A DNA stretch of 64,000 nt from Tilletiopsis washingtonensis. Taxonomy: Eukaryota > Basidiomycota > Exobasidiomycetes > Entylomatales. The stretch is from positions 496,250 through 560,249 of the forward strand of contig NW_020312000.1 in assembly GCF_003144115.1 (NCBI RefSeq), given 5' to 3'. This document shows positions 1 through 10,935 of the stretch, in pieces (position 1 is the stretch's first letter; each line of letters starts with the position of its first letter). A program made the position numbers and the translations under genes. Under the pieces are notes generated by a model. It searched no databases, was not told where the DNA came from, and saw only the letters and a list, made by a program, of their open reading frames with translations.

Positions 1-1158
1 CGCCTGGCCGCACTCACAATGGCACCGACGAGGTAGTCTGCGCTGAAGCTCGTGACGACCGTGACGATGAGCAGGCCAAGCACGGCGGCGCTGGGCGTCA
101 TGTTCGGCTTCTCCTCCTCCTCGTCCTCGTTCTCGGGCGTCTCAAAGAGGAAGGCGTGCGTCTTGAGCTGGAAGACGAGGTAGAGGGCGTAGATGAGGAG
201 CAGGATGATCGACGTGCCGCGCGAGATGAAGAGCACGCCGCTCTGTCCCACGTCGCCGCCGTTGTGCTCCTTGAGCGCATCCATGCCGCCGTGCAGCAGC
301 GCCGAGAGCGACAGCGAGCCCTGGTACGCCGCCGGCAGCACAACAGTGATGCAGCCGAGCGTCATGATGCTGCCCGACGCCTGCGCTGCCGTGGCCTGGA
401 ACGTGTTCTCATCCTTGTAGATGCCGCCGGCGACGAAGCTCATGCCCAGCACCTGCGCCAGACGTCAGCGCGAGAGCCGCAGAGCAGCACTGCGAAGAGG
501 TACGCACCAGAAGGATGTTGCTCAGGATCGAGCCGATCAGGCTCATCTGCACGATGCGCAGCTGGCCCTGCGTGAGCGCGACGATGCCGACGATGAGCTC
601 GACGGCGTTGCCGAAGCTGCGAGTAGATCAGCACGTGCTGCCCTGCGGCGAGCGGCACAGCTGCTCACGTTGCGTTCAGCAGGCCGCCGAGCGTCTGGCC
701 GAGCTTGAGCGAGACCTGCTCAGTGGCATCTCCCAGCAGCTGTGGAGCAGAGGTCAGTACAGGCGCGCAACGGCAGTGCGCGACAAGGGCCAGCGGTCGC
801 CCAGCATGCATCCATACGCCGCCCCTGCCTCTCGCCTGTATGCGCCTCCACCCTCTACGCACCTTGGCCAGCGGCACGATGGCCAGGAAGTTGATGCCAA
901 AGATGGCGGCCGTGCCCCAGTGCAGGTGCTCGGCGGCAAAGCCGAGCGGCACAAAGACGAGGAGCAGGTTGAGCCAGGAGCTGGTGAGCAGCCACCAGAG
1001 CGAGCCGACGAAGCTCGGCTGCGCGTCGTGGCCGCTGCCGCCGCGGTGCGAGGGCAGCGCGTTGCTGATCTGCTGCGTGAGCGGCGTGCGCTCGGTGGAA
1101 GCTGAGATGCGCCGTCAGCACGGGGCAGGGTGCGTCGCGGTGCAGCTGGCTCACGCAT
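1..1158 (-). CDS. VCX1: Vacuolar Ca2+/H+ exchanger (CaCA/CAX family), 3' end outside window
   Basis: The product exchanges cytosolic Ca2+ for vacuolar H+ and restores resting calcium; this is family knowledge. Exons as read: 1158-1155, 1101-863, 739-669, 616-508, 452-18, with a donor (GTGAGT) at the left edge. The hallmarks of CAX exchangers are clear: [20 protein letters not shown], then [20 protein letters not shown], then the membrane segment [20 protein letters not shown]. The order and spacing match the first half of yeast Vcx1, ending in an acidic stretch (EDEEEEKP) before a further membrane helix. The second alpha repeat lies outside the window. The start is an ATG followed by one base, then a 53-nt intron (1102-1154); it gives an N-terminus beginning [12 protein letters not shown] and keeps the frame. 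Very confident about the family, less so about the tiny first exon. Confidence 0.9.
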
Positions 1159-4100
1159 GGTGTCTGGCGGGATGCGCGGGTGTGGTGTGGGTGGAGGAGC
1201 GAGAGCGGGCTCGGGCGCCGTCTGTGCGGCGGCCGCGAGGTGCGCGCTCGAGCAAGAGCTCGCTTCGCCTCGCCGCGCGCGCGCCTCTTTCTCGGTGCGG
1301 CGTGCCTGGCCCAGCAGGGCCCTGCGGCTCGCAGACTGTGCTCCTGCCCGAGCCGGCGGCGGGGCCATCGGTGCCAAGAGCGATGCGATGTGCGGCGCAG
1401 GAGCAGTCTCCGCGCTGCGCTGGGGCGGCGCGCCTCTGCGTCATCCTGCGCGTCACGTGACGCAGCTGCCAAATTCAGCTGCACAGCCGCCGGGCGGGCC
1501 TGCTCCTCTGTGCACCGCCGGCCTTGGCACCGAGGGCAGACCGTGCTCTGCTCGTCCAAGGACGCCCGATCCCTGCCAGCGGAGACGGCCGGGCTCGCAC
1601 GTGAGCAGCACGGACAGTGGCGGCCGTCGAGCGCCGAGCCGTCCTCGTCGTCTCGCGCGAAAGCCTTCCCTGCTCTGAGCCGAAGATAGCACCGCGGAGG
1701 CCACGCTGTGTGGTGCTGCGGCTGCTGCTGCGATGCGTGCGCGCGCTGCAAGGGGCGTGGGCGGGCGGAGGCCGCGCTGCATGCTGCACGCGGCGTGTCC
1801 CTCCGCGCCCCCTTGCCGCCGCCTGCGCGACCGGCACAGCCAGCCGCCGCACCCGCCCTGCTGCCGTCTGCGGCTCATCCTCATCCTCGCTCGGTGCCTC
1901 AGCATTGCGGCTCCGGGTGCATGTGCCTGCGCCGGCGCCGGTGCCTGTCTGCAGCGCAGATCTCCCAACGGCCGGCGTGCGTGTGCAGCGCAACGGCCGC
2001 GCCGCAGCATCTCGACGTCGGTGCCGATGCGCTCCTCCTCTGCTGCTGCTCGTCCATCTCAGCGAAGCTGGCCCCTCGATCTGTTTGTAGAGCACGAGCT
2101 TGTGCGCGCCTGGGCACCACCCCTCGCAGCCGTTGGCGCCGGCTGGACGCAGCAGGGATCTGCGTCGTGCGTGCCGGTCAAGTGGTGCACGCGCCGCCGC
2201 AAGCGGCCATGCTCGAGGGGGTCAGCATGAAGGCTCGGCGTCGGCGAAGAGCGACGGGAGGCGCTATTTTCCCGAGAGGGCGCCGCACAGACGCAGCAGA
2301 TGTGCCCGTCCCTCCATCAGACGATTCCATGCAAGGCCGTGCGGCCCTTCGCTGCTGGCCCGATGGCAGCGCAGCGACGTCGAGCACCGAGTCTCTCCGT
2401 CTTGCCCGACTCTCCGTCCTGCACCGCTGCTGACGGCAGCATGAGTGACGGTCACTCGCTGCCAGCAGCAAAGCCTACCCTTCTCCATCTCGCTGCGTTG
2501 CGCATCGAGATCGAGTCGCGACCACATGCTCGGCACGCTCCATGGCTTGACCTCGCAGAGCAAGGCAGAGCAGGTGGCTTGCCGCTGGGGGCGCGCGATG
2601 GCAGCGCGCAGGCGACATCGCATCGGCGGCGCTCGGAGCTGGGCCTCTCGGGCGTGCGTCCGTGGGCGACGCGGCACCTCCGGAGGCTCGGCCTCGACAC
2701 GGCACAACCGCCCGTCCATGAGAGCTGCGGGCGGAGCGAGGCGGAGGTCGACGCACCGCAGCCGACATGCGACGCTCGGCGTCGCCCTCCCCAGGACAGC
2801 ACAGTCCTCGTTCTTTCCCGCGCTCTGCGACACGAGCTGAGTCTGGAGTCTGGGGCGAGCGTGCATGGTGGCGCTCCGCAGGTCAGCTGTCGTCCGCACG
2901 ACTCGCGCCGGGGATGCGCTGGAAATGCACCGCAGGCCGGACGATGCAGTCGGCAGAGCCGGAGCATCAGACACCGATGCCGCAGCCTGAGGCTGCAGAA
3001 TCGCAGATTCGTCCGGCCGGAGAAGGGGAAGGAGGCGCAGCGGTGAGGCGTGTCGCTGCGGCACAGCACGGGGCAAGTCGCCGTCTCGTGGCCTTTTCGC
3101 TTTCCACGGCCTGCCACGCTGGCGGAGCCGCAGCACCGTCAGCGCGGAGCCTCGGAGCTTCTCGGCTGCCAATTTCAGGCCCAAAACGAGCGCCAGCAGT
3201 GGAGGGGACGGTGTGTATCTCTGGGTGCTGGGTGCTGCATGGTGCTCTCCCCGACGCGCGGGGCTGACGAGCGCAGCGGTGCGCAGGGGGCGGCGCCGGG
3301 TGCCGCGAGCGTGGAGCTCGTTGGCAGGCAGTCCGCTGGCGCTGGAAGCGAGCTGCCGTCTCAGCTCGGGCTTCCTCTCTCCACGCCTGCTCTCACGCCT
3401 TTGGCCGAGTTTGCCGCTCGTCTGCCGCTCCCTCGCCCTCCAGAGGCGTGGCGCTCCTCGATGCAGCGTGTCCCTCGAGCGCCGCCAAACGGGTACTGCG
3501 TCTTGCCCCGCCGCTCTCGATGCTTCTATCTGTCCCTGATCAGCAGCACCAGCGATAGCGCCGGCGCATAGTCTCGCTCGTGGCTCGTGCTGCTCGCCAT
3601 GACGATCGTCCTTGGCCTCCGGCGGGACGCCCCACCACGCTGGACGTGTCCCCTCTCATCGGCCGTGTTTAGCGCTGCGGCCGAGGCACCTCTTGCGTGT
3701 AGCGCAGCCGCGAGCCGCGCGAGAGAGTTTGCCTGCTCCCTCTCGATGCGGCTAGTGCCACCCAGGCTCCTTGAGACTGGCTTGTGGAGCATGCTGCGTT
3801 CGCTTGGCCGCACGAGTCTGCGAGATGCCTCGCAGTCGCGTGAGTGAGCCTCCGCTTCTGGCTAGCCCGCCTCGTGCCTCTCTCTCGCACGCAGCGCCAG
3901 CTCACCGCAGCGCCTTGCGCTAGCCGCAGGCAGGGAGCAGCAGCAACACACCCCGCGCAGTGCCAGCGCAGAGCTCCATCGTGCACCACCACCTCGCCTC
4001 GCCTCGGCATCGGCCCGGGATGCTGGCCGTGCTTGCTGCTCACACGGCGGAGCTCGTGGGTGCAGCGTCGGTGCCGGCACTGGCCTCGCTGCGGCTGCGA

Positions 4101-5012
4101 TGCTGCGGCCGCCGCTGCGGTGATGCGCGTGCGCAGGGCGGCGTGCCACACCGCGCAGCCCCTTGCACGAGCGGCGCTACTGCAGCGGGGGGCGGGCACG
4201 GCGCGAGTGTGCACGGCGACGCTGCCCCTGCGGCGCGCTCCTATGCGGCGGCGGCTGCGGCTGGGACGCCGCTTGCTCTCCGCAGCGGTGCAGCGCAGCC
4301 TCAGAGGCGAGAGGCGCTTCGCCCGCGCTGCTCCTCCTCCTGCGCCGCCCTCGCAGCGCCCTCGCAAGATGCGCCGCGCCGCCAGGGGGTCGCAGCTGCG
4401 TCGCCGCCCGCCCGCCCTCCCGCCCGCCCGCCGGCAGTCCAACACACCAACACTCGCAGGTGCAGCAGCAGCAGCGCAGCATCACAGCTTAGGCGAGCAG
4501 GCGCAGGCACAGGAGGCCAGATCGCTGCCGAACTGCAGCTGCAGCCGCAGCCCCTGTGATCTCCGGCGAGGGCGAGGCAGGACAGCGCGGCCGCCGCCGT
4601 GGCCCTCCTCGCGCAACCCTCCGCAGCCGACGGCCCTCGCTCTGCGCTGCTGCTCTGCGCTGTGACGCTGCAGGAGGCCTCGATGCGGGAAGCGGAGGTG
4701 CAGCCGCTGCAGCCGCAGCTCAGAGGTGCGCTTGCCGGCGCTGCCTCCTGCCGCTCCTGGCCGCTCCCAGGGACAGGCAGCGCGCCCTCCGCCACCTCGC
4801 CCGCACACAGCCCTCATATAAGCCTCCTGGCCCAGGCAGCCTCCGCTCGCCGCCTCCATTTCCCGCCTCGCCCTCTCCTTCTCCCGCGTGCTCTCTCGCT
4901 GCTCCTCGCTCTCGCCTGCCCTGCCGCTCCTTTGATCTTACCACCACCGCACGCTCCTTACTCACCCGCGCGCCTCCGCGCCGGCCCCCTTTCGCCGACC
5001 CGCCTCCTCGCC
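1159..5012. other. 3.85-kb gene-free interval between VCX1 and the TEA factor
   Basis: I see no recognisable gene here. Open frames exist on both strands, but they are low-complexity Arg/Ser/Ala/Pro strings with no conserved motif, as expected by chance in GC-rich DNA. The interval separates two divergent genes and is far longer than any other gap in the window (most are 80-800 bp). It is therefore most simply the regulatory region and long 5' leader of the TEA transcription factor. CAG/CTG-rich runs are common between about 3900 and 4700. A TATA-like tetramer with CATATAAG sits near 4814. Confidence 0.6.
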
Positions 5013-8000
5013 ATGGCGAGCCCGCGTGTCGCACCCGCTGCGCTGCACTCGTCGTCGCCCAAGGCTGCTGCCGCCTCGGCGCACAGCGTCTTCCCCTCGC
5101 CGACGTACTCCGACTCGACGCTCTCGTCGGGCGCCGGCTCGCACCTCTGCACGCCCGAGAGCGCCGTCTCGGGCCTGCCGGTGGCGCTGCGCAAGGAGAG
5201 CCTCACCGCCGCCAACGCCCGCTTCCTCGGCGGCGACTTCATGAGCCTTACACACGACGGCAGCGCCGAGCACGACACGTCGCGCTCGTCGCAGGACAGC
5301 CCGCACTCGAGCCTCGCCGCGGCGCTCGACTTCGGCATGGCCAGCGCCATGGCGAGCCCCAACTCGTTCCTCGGCAAGCGCTCGCTGCACCTGCGCAACA
5401 ACTCGGCCTCGCGCCGCCACAGCGTGCAGCCGCTCGTGCCGCCGCCGCAACACGGCGAGCTCGACGTCCTCTCCGGCGACGACGACTCGTTTGACTTCTC
5501 GCAGCTCAGCAACGGGCCGCCGGGCGCTGCCGACTTTCTCCTCTCGCCGCCGCGCCTCACCGTCAGCCTCTCGTCGCAGGGCAGCACACCCACACCCGCC
5601 GATGCCGAGGACACCAAGCGCCGGCGGACAAGCGTGGCGCCGACGGAGACGCCGCAGCGCGTCGCGCAGAACCTCGTGCAGCAGACGCCGCCCAACTCGT
5701 GGCACACGATGCAGCAGCACGCCGCCAGCGTCGTCAGCTCGGCGGCGTCGAGCCGCGTGATGCAGACGCCGTACTCGTCGGCCTCGTCGTCAACGCTGCC
5801 CGAGAGCATCCACGACAGCGGCTCGTCGAGCGGCAGCATGGACCGCCAGCGCCGCCGCTCCATCGCCGGCGACTGCACGAGCGAGATCGCCGGCCTCACC
5901 GCCGGACTCACCGTGCCGTCGGGCGGGCGCGAGGGTCTCGACGGCCTGCCCGAGCCGCCGCGCAGCGCACCGCCGGTGGCCTCCGAGTCGGCCATGCAGG
6001 AGGCGCAGAACAAGGCGATGATCAGCAAGGCCATGGAGAAGGCCGACCTCAAGAGCAAGGGCCCCGACGTGTGGCCCGACGACGTCGAGGTCGCCTTCTG
6101 GGAGGCGCTGCGCCTCATCCCCAAGCTCGGCCGGCGCAAGGTGCTGGTGCACGGCAAGCCGTGCGGCCGCAACGAGCTCATCGCCGACTACATTGAGCGC
6201 AAGACGAACAAGACGCGGACACGCAAGCAGGTCTCGAGCCACATCCAGGTGCTCAAGAACATCAAGAAGGGCGACCCCGAGTTCCAGCAGCTCATCGCCG
6301 AGCCGACGACGGAGGAGGACTTCTACATTCCCGCCGGCGGCATGATGTACGCCCAGACGCTCGCCGGCTACGGCTACGGCGGCCTCGGCGGCCCGCACCC
6401 GCTGCTCGCCGACGGCAACGCCGGCCTGCTCTCGCCGTACACGCCCAACATGGGCGGCCAGCACCTGGCGCTGCACAGCCCCATGTCCTCGCTCAACCCG
6501 TCGCCCGCCTTCTCGACGCAGGGCCTGCCCGACGTCAACGGCCTCATGCCGCCGCCGCACTCGGCCACCGGCCTCTCGTCGGCGCTCAACGCACTGCACT
6601 TCCCGGCGCCGCACGACCCCAAGGCGGCGACGACGTCGTGCCCAATCCTGCCGGCGAGCTTCTCGATGTGGGTGCACTGCTCGGCCAGCGAGGACAAGCA
6701 CGTCTACACGAACCTCGACCGCAAGTCGATGGCCTCGTGCTCGCAGAGCAACGCCACGCTGCCGCGCCTGCCGCTCGACTCGGTGCGCATCGGCGCCTTC
6801 CGCTTCCCGCGCCTGGCCGAGATGTACCACCACCTGCCGTGCCAGTTCCTCTACGTGCATGTGCCCATGAGCATCCCGCGCGCCGACGTGCTGCTGCCGC
6901 GCTACGACCACTTCAGCACGCAGCTCGCCCTCACGAGCCTGCAGGAGTCGCGCCTCACCAGTGTCACCACGGTGTACTCGCACGGCAAGCGGGTCCTCTC
7001 GCTCGTCGAGCCGCTCGACGCCCCGCGCCGCATCTCGGGCAAGCCCACGGCCGCCTCGGGCAACGGCAACGGCGCCTCGGCCGCCGAGCCCACGCCGGAC
7101 ACGGGCAAGAGCAGCAGCAGCAGCGGCGAGTCGTCGCCGCCGTCGTCGATGCCCGCGACGCCCGGAGACGCCTTCACCGCCAGCGACAGCGCCGCCACGG
7201 CCGCGAACCGCCACCGCTTCTGGCACCAGGCGCCCTTTGCGACCGACTTCTGGGCCGACTTCCTCTCGCGCAACCACCCGGTCAACGTGTACACGCAGCG
7301 CGACAGCAGCCAGTCGTTCGGCAAGGAGCCCAGCGAGCGTGCGGCGCTCGGCATGGCCGTCTCGGGCGTCACCATCATCCAGGAGTTTGTCGTCACTTCC
7401 GAGGACAACGCCGCGGCCGCGAGCCGCAGCACGGGCCCCGACGACATGTCCTCGGCGGCCGTCGCCGCCGCTGGCGGTGCCGACGGCCTCAACGGCGGCC
7501 TCAATGCCCCGCTCGTGGGCGGCCCCGGCGCACACCTGCTCAACGACACGAGCGGCTCGCACATCAGCCCGGGCTCCAAGGTCGGCGACGTCGTGCTTGT
7601 CATCGCCTGGGACCTCGAGTGCGTCGAGAGCCTCGGCGGCCGCCCCGGCACGCCGACCGTCTCGATGCTCACGGCACCGCGCATGTCGCCGTCGCCGATG
7701 GGCCGCTACGTCGCGCTGCCGTCGCCGCAGGGCCAGCCCATGGGCCCACAGCACCTCACGCCCGTCGACCACCGGCCGACGACGCCGCTGGCCCCGCCGC
7801 AGCTCACGCACACGGCTGCCTCGCCCATGCAGCCGGCCGGCTTCCAGCACCACCCGCAGCAGTTCTCGCTGCAGCAGCAGCACCAGCAGCAGCAGATGGC
7901 TATGCACCAGCACCACCAGCAGCAGCAGCAGATGCTGCGCAACCAGCAACAGTTCGAGTCGCAGGGTCCGACGCTGCTGCGCAAGCGCGGCTTCTCGGTC

Positions 8001-8639
8001 AACAAGCCGAACCTGATGGTCTCGATCCCGCCGGTGCCCTCGTACCTCAACGGCGGCATGGGCCGCTCGATGAGCCAGCAGCAGCTGTCCTCGAGCCCGG
8101 CGCTCTCGACGCACAACGCTGCCGCCTGGGGTGCCATGCAGCAGCGCGGCATGATGACGCCCGTCACGCCCTTCCCGCAACTGGCGCCCGCGCTGCACGA
8201 GCCGCCGCCGATCCCGGGCCACGACGAGACCAAGGCGCACCGCGAGCGTCTCGCCCGCGCATGGGCGGCGCAGTCGGGCATGGGCAGCGAGCTCAACTCG
8301 CCGCTCGACCTCTCGTTCGGCCACAGCCTGCCGCAGCAGTCGATGTTCAACACGGACGTCTTCGGCCCCGCGCCCTCGCCGCAACAGCAGCAGCAGCTCC
8401 TGTCTGCCCAGCAGTCGCAGCAGGCACCGCCGTCGCAGTCGCTCGGCCTTGACCTCGGCGGCATGCCTGGCTTCGAAGGCGGCGCCATCGGCCTGCACTT
8501 TGACCAGAGCAGCGGCGACCTCGACGCCATGCTCGCACAGGTCGGCGGCGGCGCCAACGGCACGGCCCAGGACGCCCTGGCCGCGCAGGACTACATCGAC
8601 TCGCTCCTCTCCTCCATGGGTGGCAACACGTCGTTCTAG
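5013..8639 (+). CDS. TEA/ATTS-domain transcription factor (TEC1/AbaA/TEAD family)
   Basis: Single exon, 1208 residues. The TEA DNA-binding domain is at about residues 354-429, starting WPDDVEVAFWEALRLIPKLG and ending in the recognition helix SSHIQVLKNIKKGD. In fungi such factors control filamentation, conidiation and development. The first 350 residues are Ser/Pro/Ala-rich and disordered. A His/Gln-rich stretch lies near 950-985 and a Gly/Gln-rich acidic tail ends the protein. Residues about 550-680 and 738-873 look like the beta-sandwich regulatory fold of animal TEADs (see findings). The frame is open upstream to 4599, but ATG 5013 is preferred: it follows pyrimidine-rich leader-like DNA and begins the typical Ser/Ala-rich N-terminus. 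The large antisense frame across it is a codon-bias shadow. Which paralogue (Tec1 or AbaA) it is cannot be settled here. Confidence 0.93.
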   Translation: MASPRVAPAALHSSSPKAAAASAHSVFPSPTYSDSTLSSGAGSHLCTPESAVSGLPVALRKESLTAANARFLGGDFMSLTHDGSAEHDTSRSSQDSPHSSLAAALDFGMASAMASPNSFLGKRSLHLRNNSASRRHSVQPLVPPPQHGELDVLSGDDDSFDFSQLSNGPPGAADFLLSPPRLTVSLSSQGSTPTPADAEDTKRRRTSVAPTETPQRVAQNLVQQTPPNSWHTMQQHAASVVSSAASSRVMQTPYSSASSSTLPESIHDSGSSSGSMDRQRRRSIAGDCTSEIAGLTAGLTVPSGGREGLDGLPEPPRSAPPVASESAMQEAQNKAMISKAMEKADLKSKGPDVWPDDVEVAFWEALRLIPKLGRRKVLVHGKPCGRNELIADYIERKTNKTRTRKQVSSHIQVLKNIKKGDPEFQQLIAEPTTEEDFYIPAGGMMYAQTLAGYGYGGLGGPHPLLADGNAGLLSPYTPNMGGQHLALHSPMSSLNPSPAFSTQGLPDVNGLMPPPHSATGLSSALNALHFPAPHDPKAATTSCPILPASFSMWVHCSASEDKHVYTNLDRKSMASCSQSNATLPRLPLDSVRIGAFRFPRLAEMYHHLPCQFLYVHVPMSIPRADVLLPRYDHFSTQLALTSLQESRLTSVTTVYSHGKRVLSLVEPLDAPRRISGKPTAASGNGNGASAAEPTPDTGKSSSSSGESSPPSSMPATPGDAFTASDSAATAANRHRFWHQAPFATDFWADFLSRNHPVNVYTQRDSSQSFGKEPSERAALGMAVSGVTIIQEFVVTSEDNAAAASRSTGPDDMSSAAVAAAGGADGLNGGLNAPLVGGPGAHLLNDTSGSHISPGSKVGDVVLVIAWDLECVESLGGRPGTPTVSMLTAPRMSPSPMGRYVALPSPQGQPMGPQHLTPVDHRPTTPLAPPQLTHTAASPMQPAGFQHHPQQFSLQQQHQQQQMAMHQHHQQQQQMLRNQQQFESQGPTLLRKRGFSVNKPNLMVSIPPVPSYLNGGMGRSMSQQQLSSSPALSTHNAAAWGAMQQRGMMTPVTPFPQLAPALHEPPPIPGHDETKAHRERLARAWAAQSGMGSELNSPLDLSFGHSLPQQSMFNTDVFGPAPSPQQQQQLLSAQQSQQAPPSQSLGLDLGGMPGFEGGAIGLHFDQSSGDLDAMLAQVGGGANGTAQDALAAQDYIDSLLSSMGGNTSF

Positions 8640-8930
8640 TCGTCTTCTCCACTTCTCTTCTCCAGCATCCTCTGCACCGCATCTGCCCCGCTCTCTCTCA
8701 TCATCTGGTCCCGAGTCCCTCGCAACGCTCCCTACTGTATCCTTTCTGTGCCCCTTGCTCGAGTGACTCTCTCTCTTTCTTCCTCTCCCTCTTCCGGCCA
8801 GACACGCGTGCAAACCCCAGCGCATGCGCCGTATACCCCCCGCCGTGCCCTGTCAAGCCCGTCTCTAGATCAGATCCCGTGCGAGCCTGCGCAAGCGAAT
8901 GCATCTCACTCTCATTTCGCTCTGGCCTGT

Positions 8931-10552
8931 CTATGCGCGATCTCCTGCTGCTGGCCCACGCGCGACCTCGGCACGCACGAGGGCACGCAGCATCTCCTCG
9001 GCCTTGGTGAAGCGAGCCAGGGCGTCGGCGACGAGGTAGGCGCAGCGCTCCGAGCTGAGCGCCGCAGCGAGCGCCTCGGGCGTCGCTGCCTTGGTGTCCT
9101 CGTCAGCTTCAGCCTGCGCTGCGTCTGCGGAGAGAGAGGCCGGATCCATGCGTCTCTCGCTCGCGCGGCCCAGCGCCACTAGCTCGTCGGAAGCGGGCGT
9201 GTCGCGCAGCTGTGGACAGTGACGTGAGGAACGGGGTGGCGCATGGCCGCAAGCCTCAGACGCTCACCAGAGTCAAGACGCCCCGACTGAGTGTCATTGT
9301 ATCGACGCCAAGCAGGCTGCACAGGCGCAGCAATAGTCAGTCAGCCGAGCTAGCACTTGTGCGGCCAAGACTCACCTGAACACCTCGGTCAGGCTCAAGA
9401 ATGACGCAGACACGACCTCCGTGCGCGACTGGCGCCTCCGCAGTGCTCTCTGCAGGCGCGCCACGATGGCGAGCGCCTCGCTTGTGTCTGCATGCCGGCG
9501 CACACTGGGCTTCTCGACCTCGCTACGATGGCACAGAGTCAGATCAAGACAGGCTGGCGGGTCACAGGCCTGGCAAGACTCACTAGAAGTGAGCCTCGAG
9601 CGCGTTGATGTAGGGCGCCACGCTGCGTGACCAAGGTGTCAGCAGCAGCGCGAGCAAGACCGAGTGCACAAGTGACAAACTATCTGCAACCAGCAGCTAT
9701 GGCAAAGAGGGCGTCAGTCTACAGAGCAGGCCTCCCTCGCCCGCACAAACTCACTATCAGCAGCGAGTGCCTGTTCCAGCGAGAAGCAAGTCGTAGCCAG
9801 CGTCCTGATGCCATCCTTCTCGAGCCTGGCACACGCCTCAAGCCCAGCGAGTGTGGAGGGAATCTTGATGCAGATGCGTTCGTGCGAGACATTGCCGCGA
9901 GAGAGAAGAATGTAGAGCGCGGAAAGACGACGGGCGTGCGCCTCGATGGCGCTGGCTGTGCCGAGGGAACAGGCGATCTGGGCGTGGAGCATGCCACGAG
10001 GCTGAAGGTGCGGGAGGACCTGCAGACCGAGAGAGACAGTCTATAGGGAGGGCAGCGTCAGCGCCAGTGCTGAGACGTACTGATGAAGAGGCGTGGCTGC
10101 TCATCACTCCGCTGTGTCCTGCTGAGCGCTCGCACGCCCAAGATGATGGGCATGCAATGCACCCTCGCTCCTCCGCACTGTGTCCCGGTCCTGCACATGC
10201 CTCAGCTGCTCCCACTTACCATAACATCCACAGCCAGCCACTGCAGCTTCTCATCGTCGTCCAGCCCGTCCAGGCCGAAGCTCAACACCTTCTCTCCGCC
10301 CTGCAGCTTGCCCTGCAGCAGCGCCTTGGCCGTGCGCACGCTCTCCTCGAGCAGCGGCACGCGTGCGCCATCAGCCGCTGCGATCTCGGCGAGCACGAGG
10401 AGCGAGTTGCTCGTCATGTCGCAGAAGACGCGCGCGCTGGAGGCAGACGAGGCCAGCGAGGCGGAGAAGGCTCGTCCGAAGGCGGCATCGTTGCAGTCGA
10501 GGTCGAGACGCGTCGGGGAGGCCTGCAGCGCGGTGAGCAGCGAGGAGGACAT
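8931..10552 (-). CDS. Transaldolase-family enzyme (fungal TalB/F6P-aldolase-like clade)
   Basis: Predicted 382 residues in seven exons: 10552-10220, 10040-9755, 9696-9681 (16 nt), 9622-9584, 9522-9376, 9316-9268, 9209-8931. All junctions keep frame. Transaldolases move a dihydroxyacetone unit between sugar phosphates in the pentose phosphate pathway through a Schiff-base lysine. Here the core reads VCIK-like RICIKIPSTLAGL, with the candidate Schiff-base lysine at about residue 170. An upstream DMTSN replaces the usual D-x-T-T-N. Later blocks are TLATTCFSLEQALAA, YVAPYINALEAHF and LLGVDTMTLS. The pattern VLPHLQPRG is typical of a filamentous-fungal transaldolase-like clade distinct from classical Tal1. 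The C-terminus is Ala/Glu-rich. It is transcribed towards the TEA gene (convergent, 291 bp between). Confidence 0.85.
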
Positions 10553-10935
10553 GGCGCCGTGAGCGGAGCGGAGCAGGTGGTGAGACGCTCGTGTGGGCCG
10601 TAGGTGTGTAGAGGTGGCACAGGCGAGGAGGATGGTGGGCAGGACAAGGCAGCAGCGAGGCCGCACCGAGCAGCGCCCGACAGCAGCAGAGCAGCGTTAC
10701 CCCGCGCGTGCACAGGACGCCGTGCTCGCTCCGGCCCGAGTGCCGCGCATGCGCCTCCTCCAGCATGGGTTCTCCTCAGTTCGCAAGCACCAAGATTGCA
10801 AGTAGCGCATCAGATTGGCAGCGTCGCTCGACAAAAGGGGGAGGGAGGGTAGGTGGGGATGGGAGAGGCGCGAGCAGACAACGGGGCAGCTCTGATCCAG
10901 CTGGCGTCGCCTCGCTCCTGTACAGGACGAGACGC
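10553..10935. other. Intergenic, promoter of the transaldolase gene and 3' end of RPP0
   Basis: A 383-bp spacer between two tandem minus-strand genes. It holds no recognisable gene. Short purine-rich (GGGAGG) stretches occur near 10845. Presumably it contains the RPP0 3' UTR and the transaldolase promoter. Confidence 0.5.

Noticed and set aside
1159-4600. Several open frames of 100-300 codons on both strands
   Set aside because: Low-complexity Arg/Ser/Ala/Pro content, heavy mutual overlap and no splice-supported homology.
5790-8825. A 1011-codon open frame antisense to the TEA factor
   Set aside because: It mirrors the GC-rich codon bias of the sense gene, is Arg/Ala/Val/Leu-monotonous and has no conserved domain.
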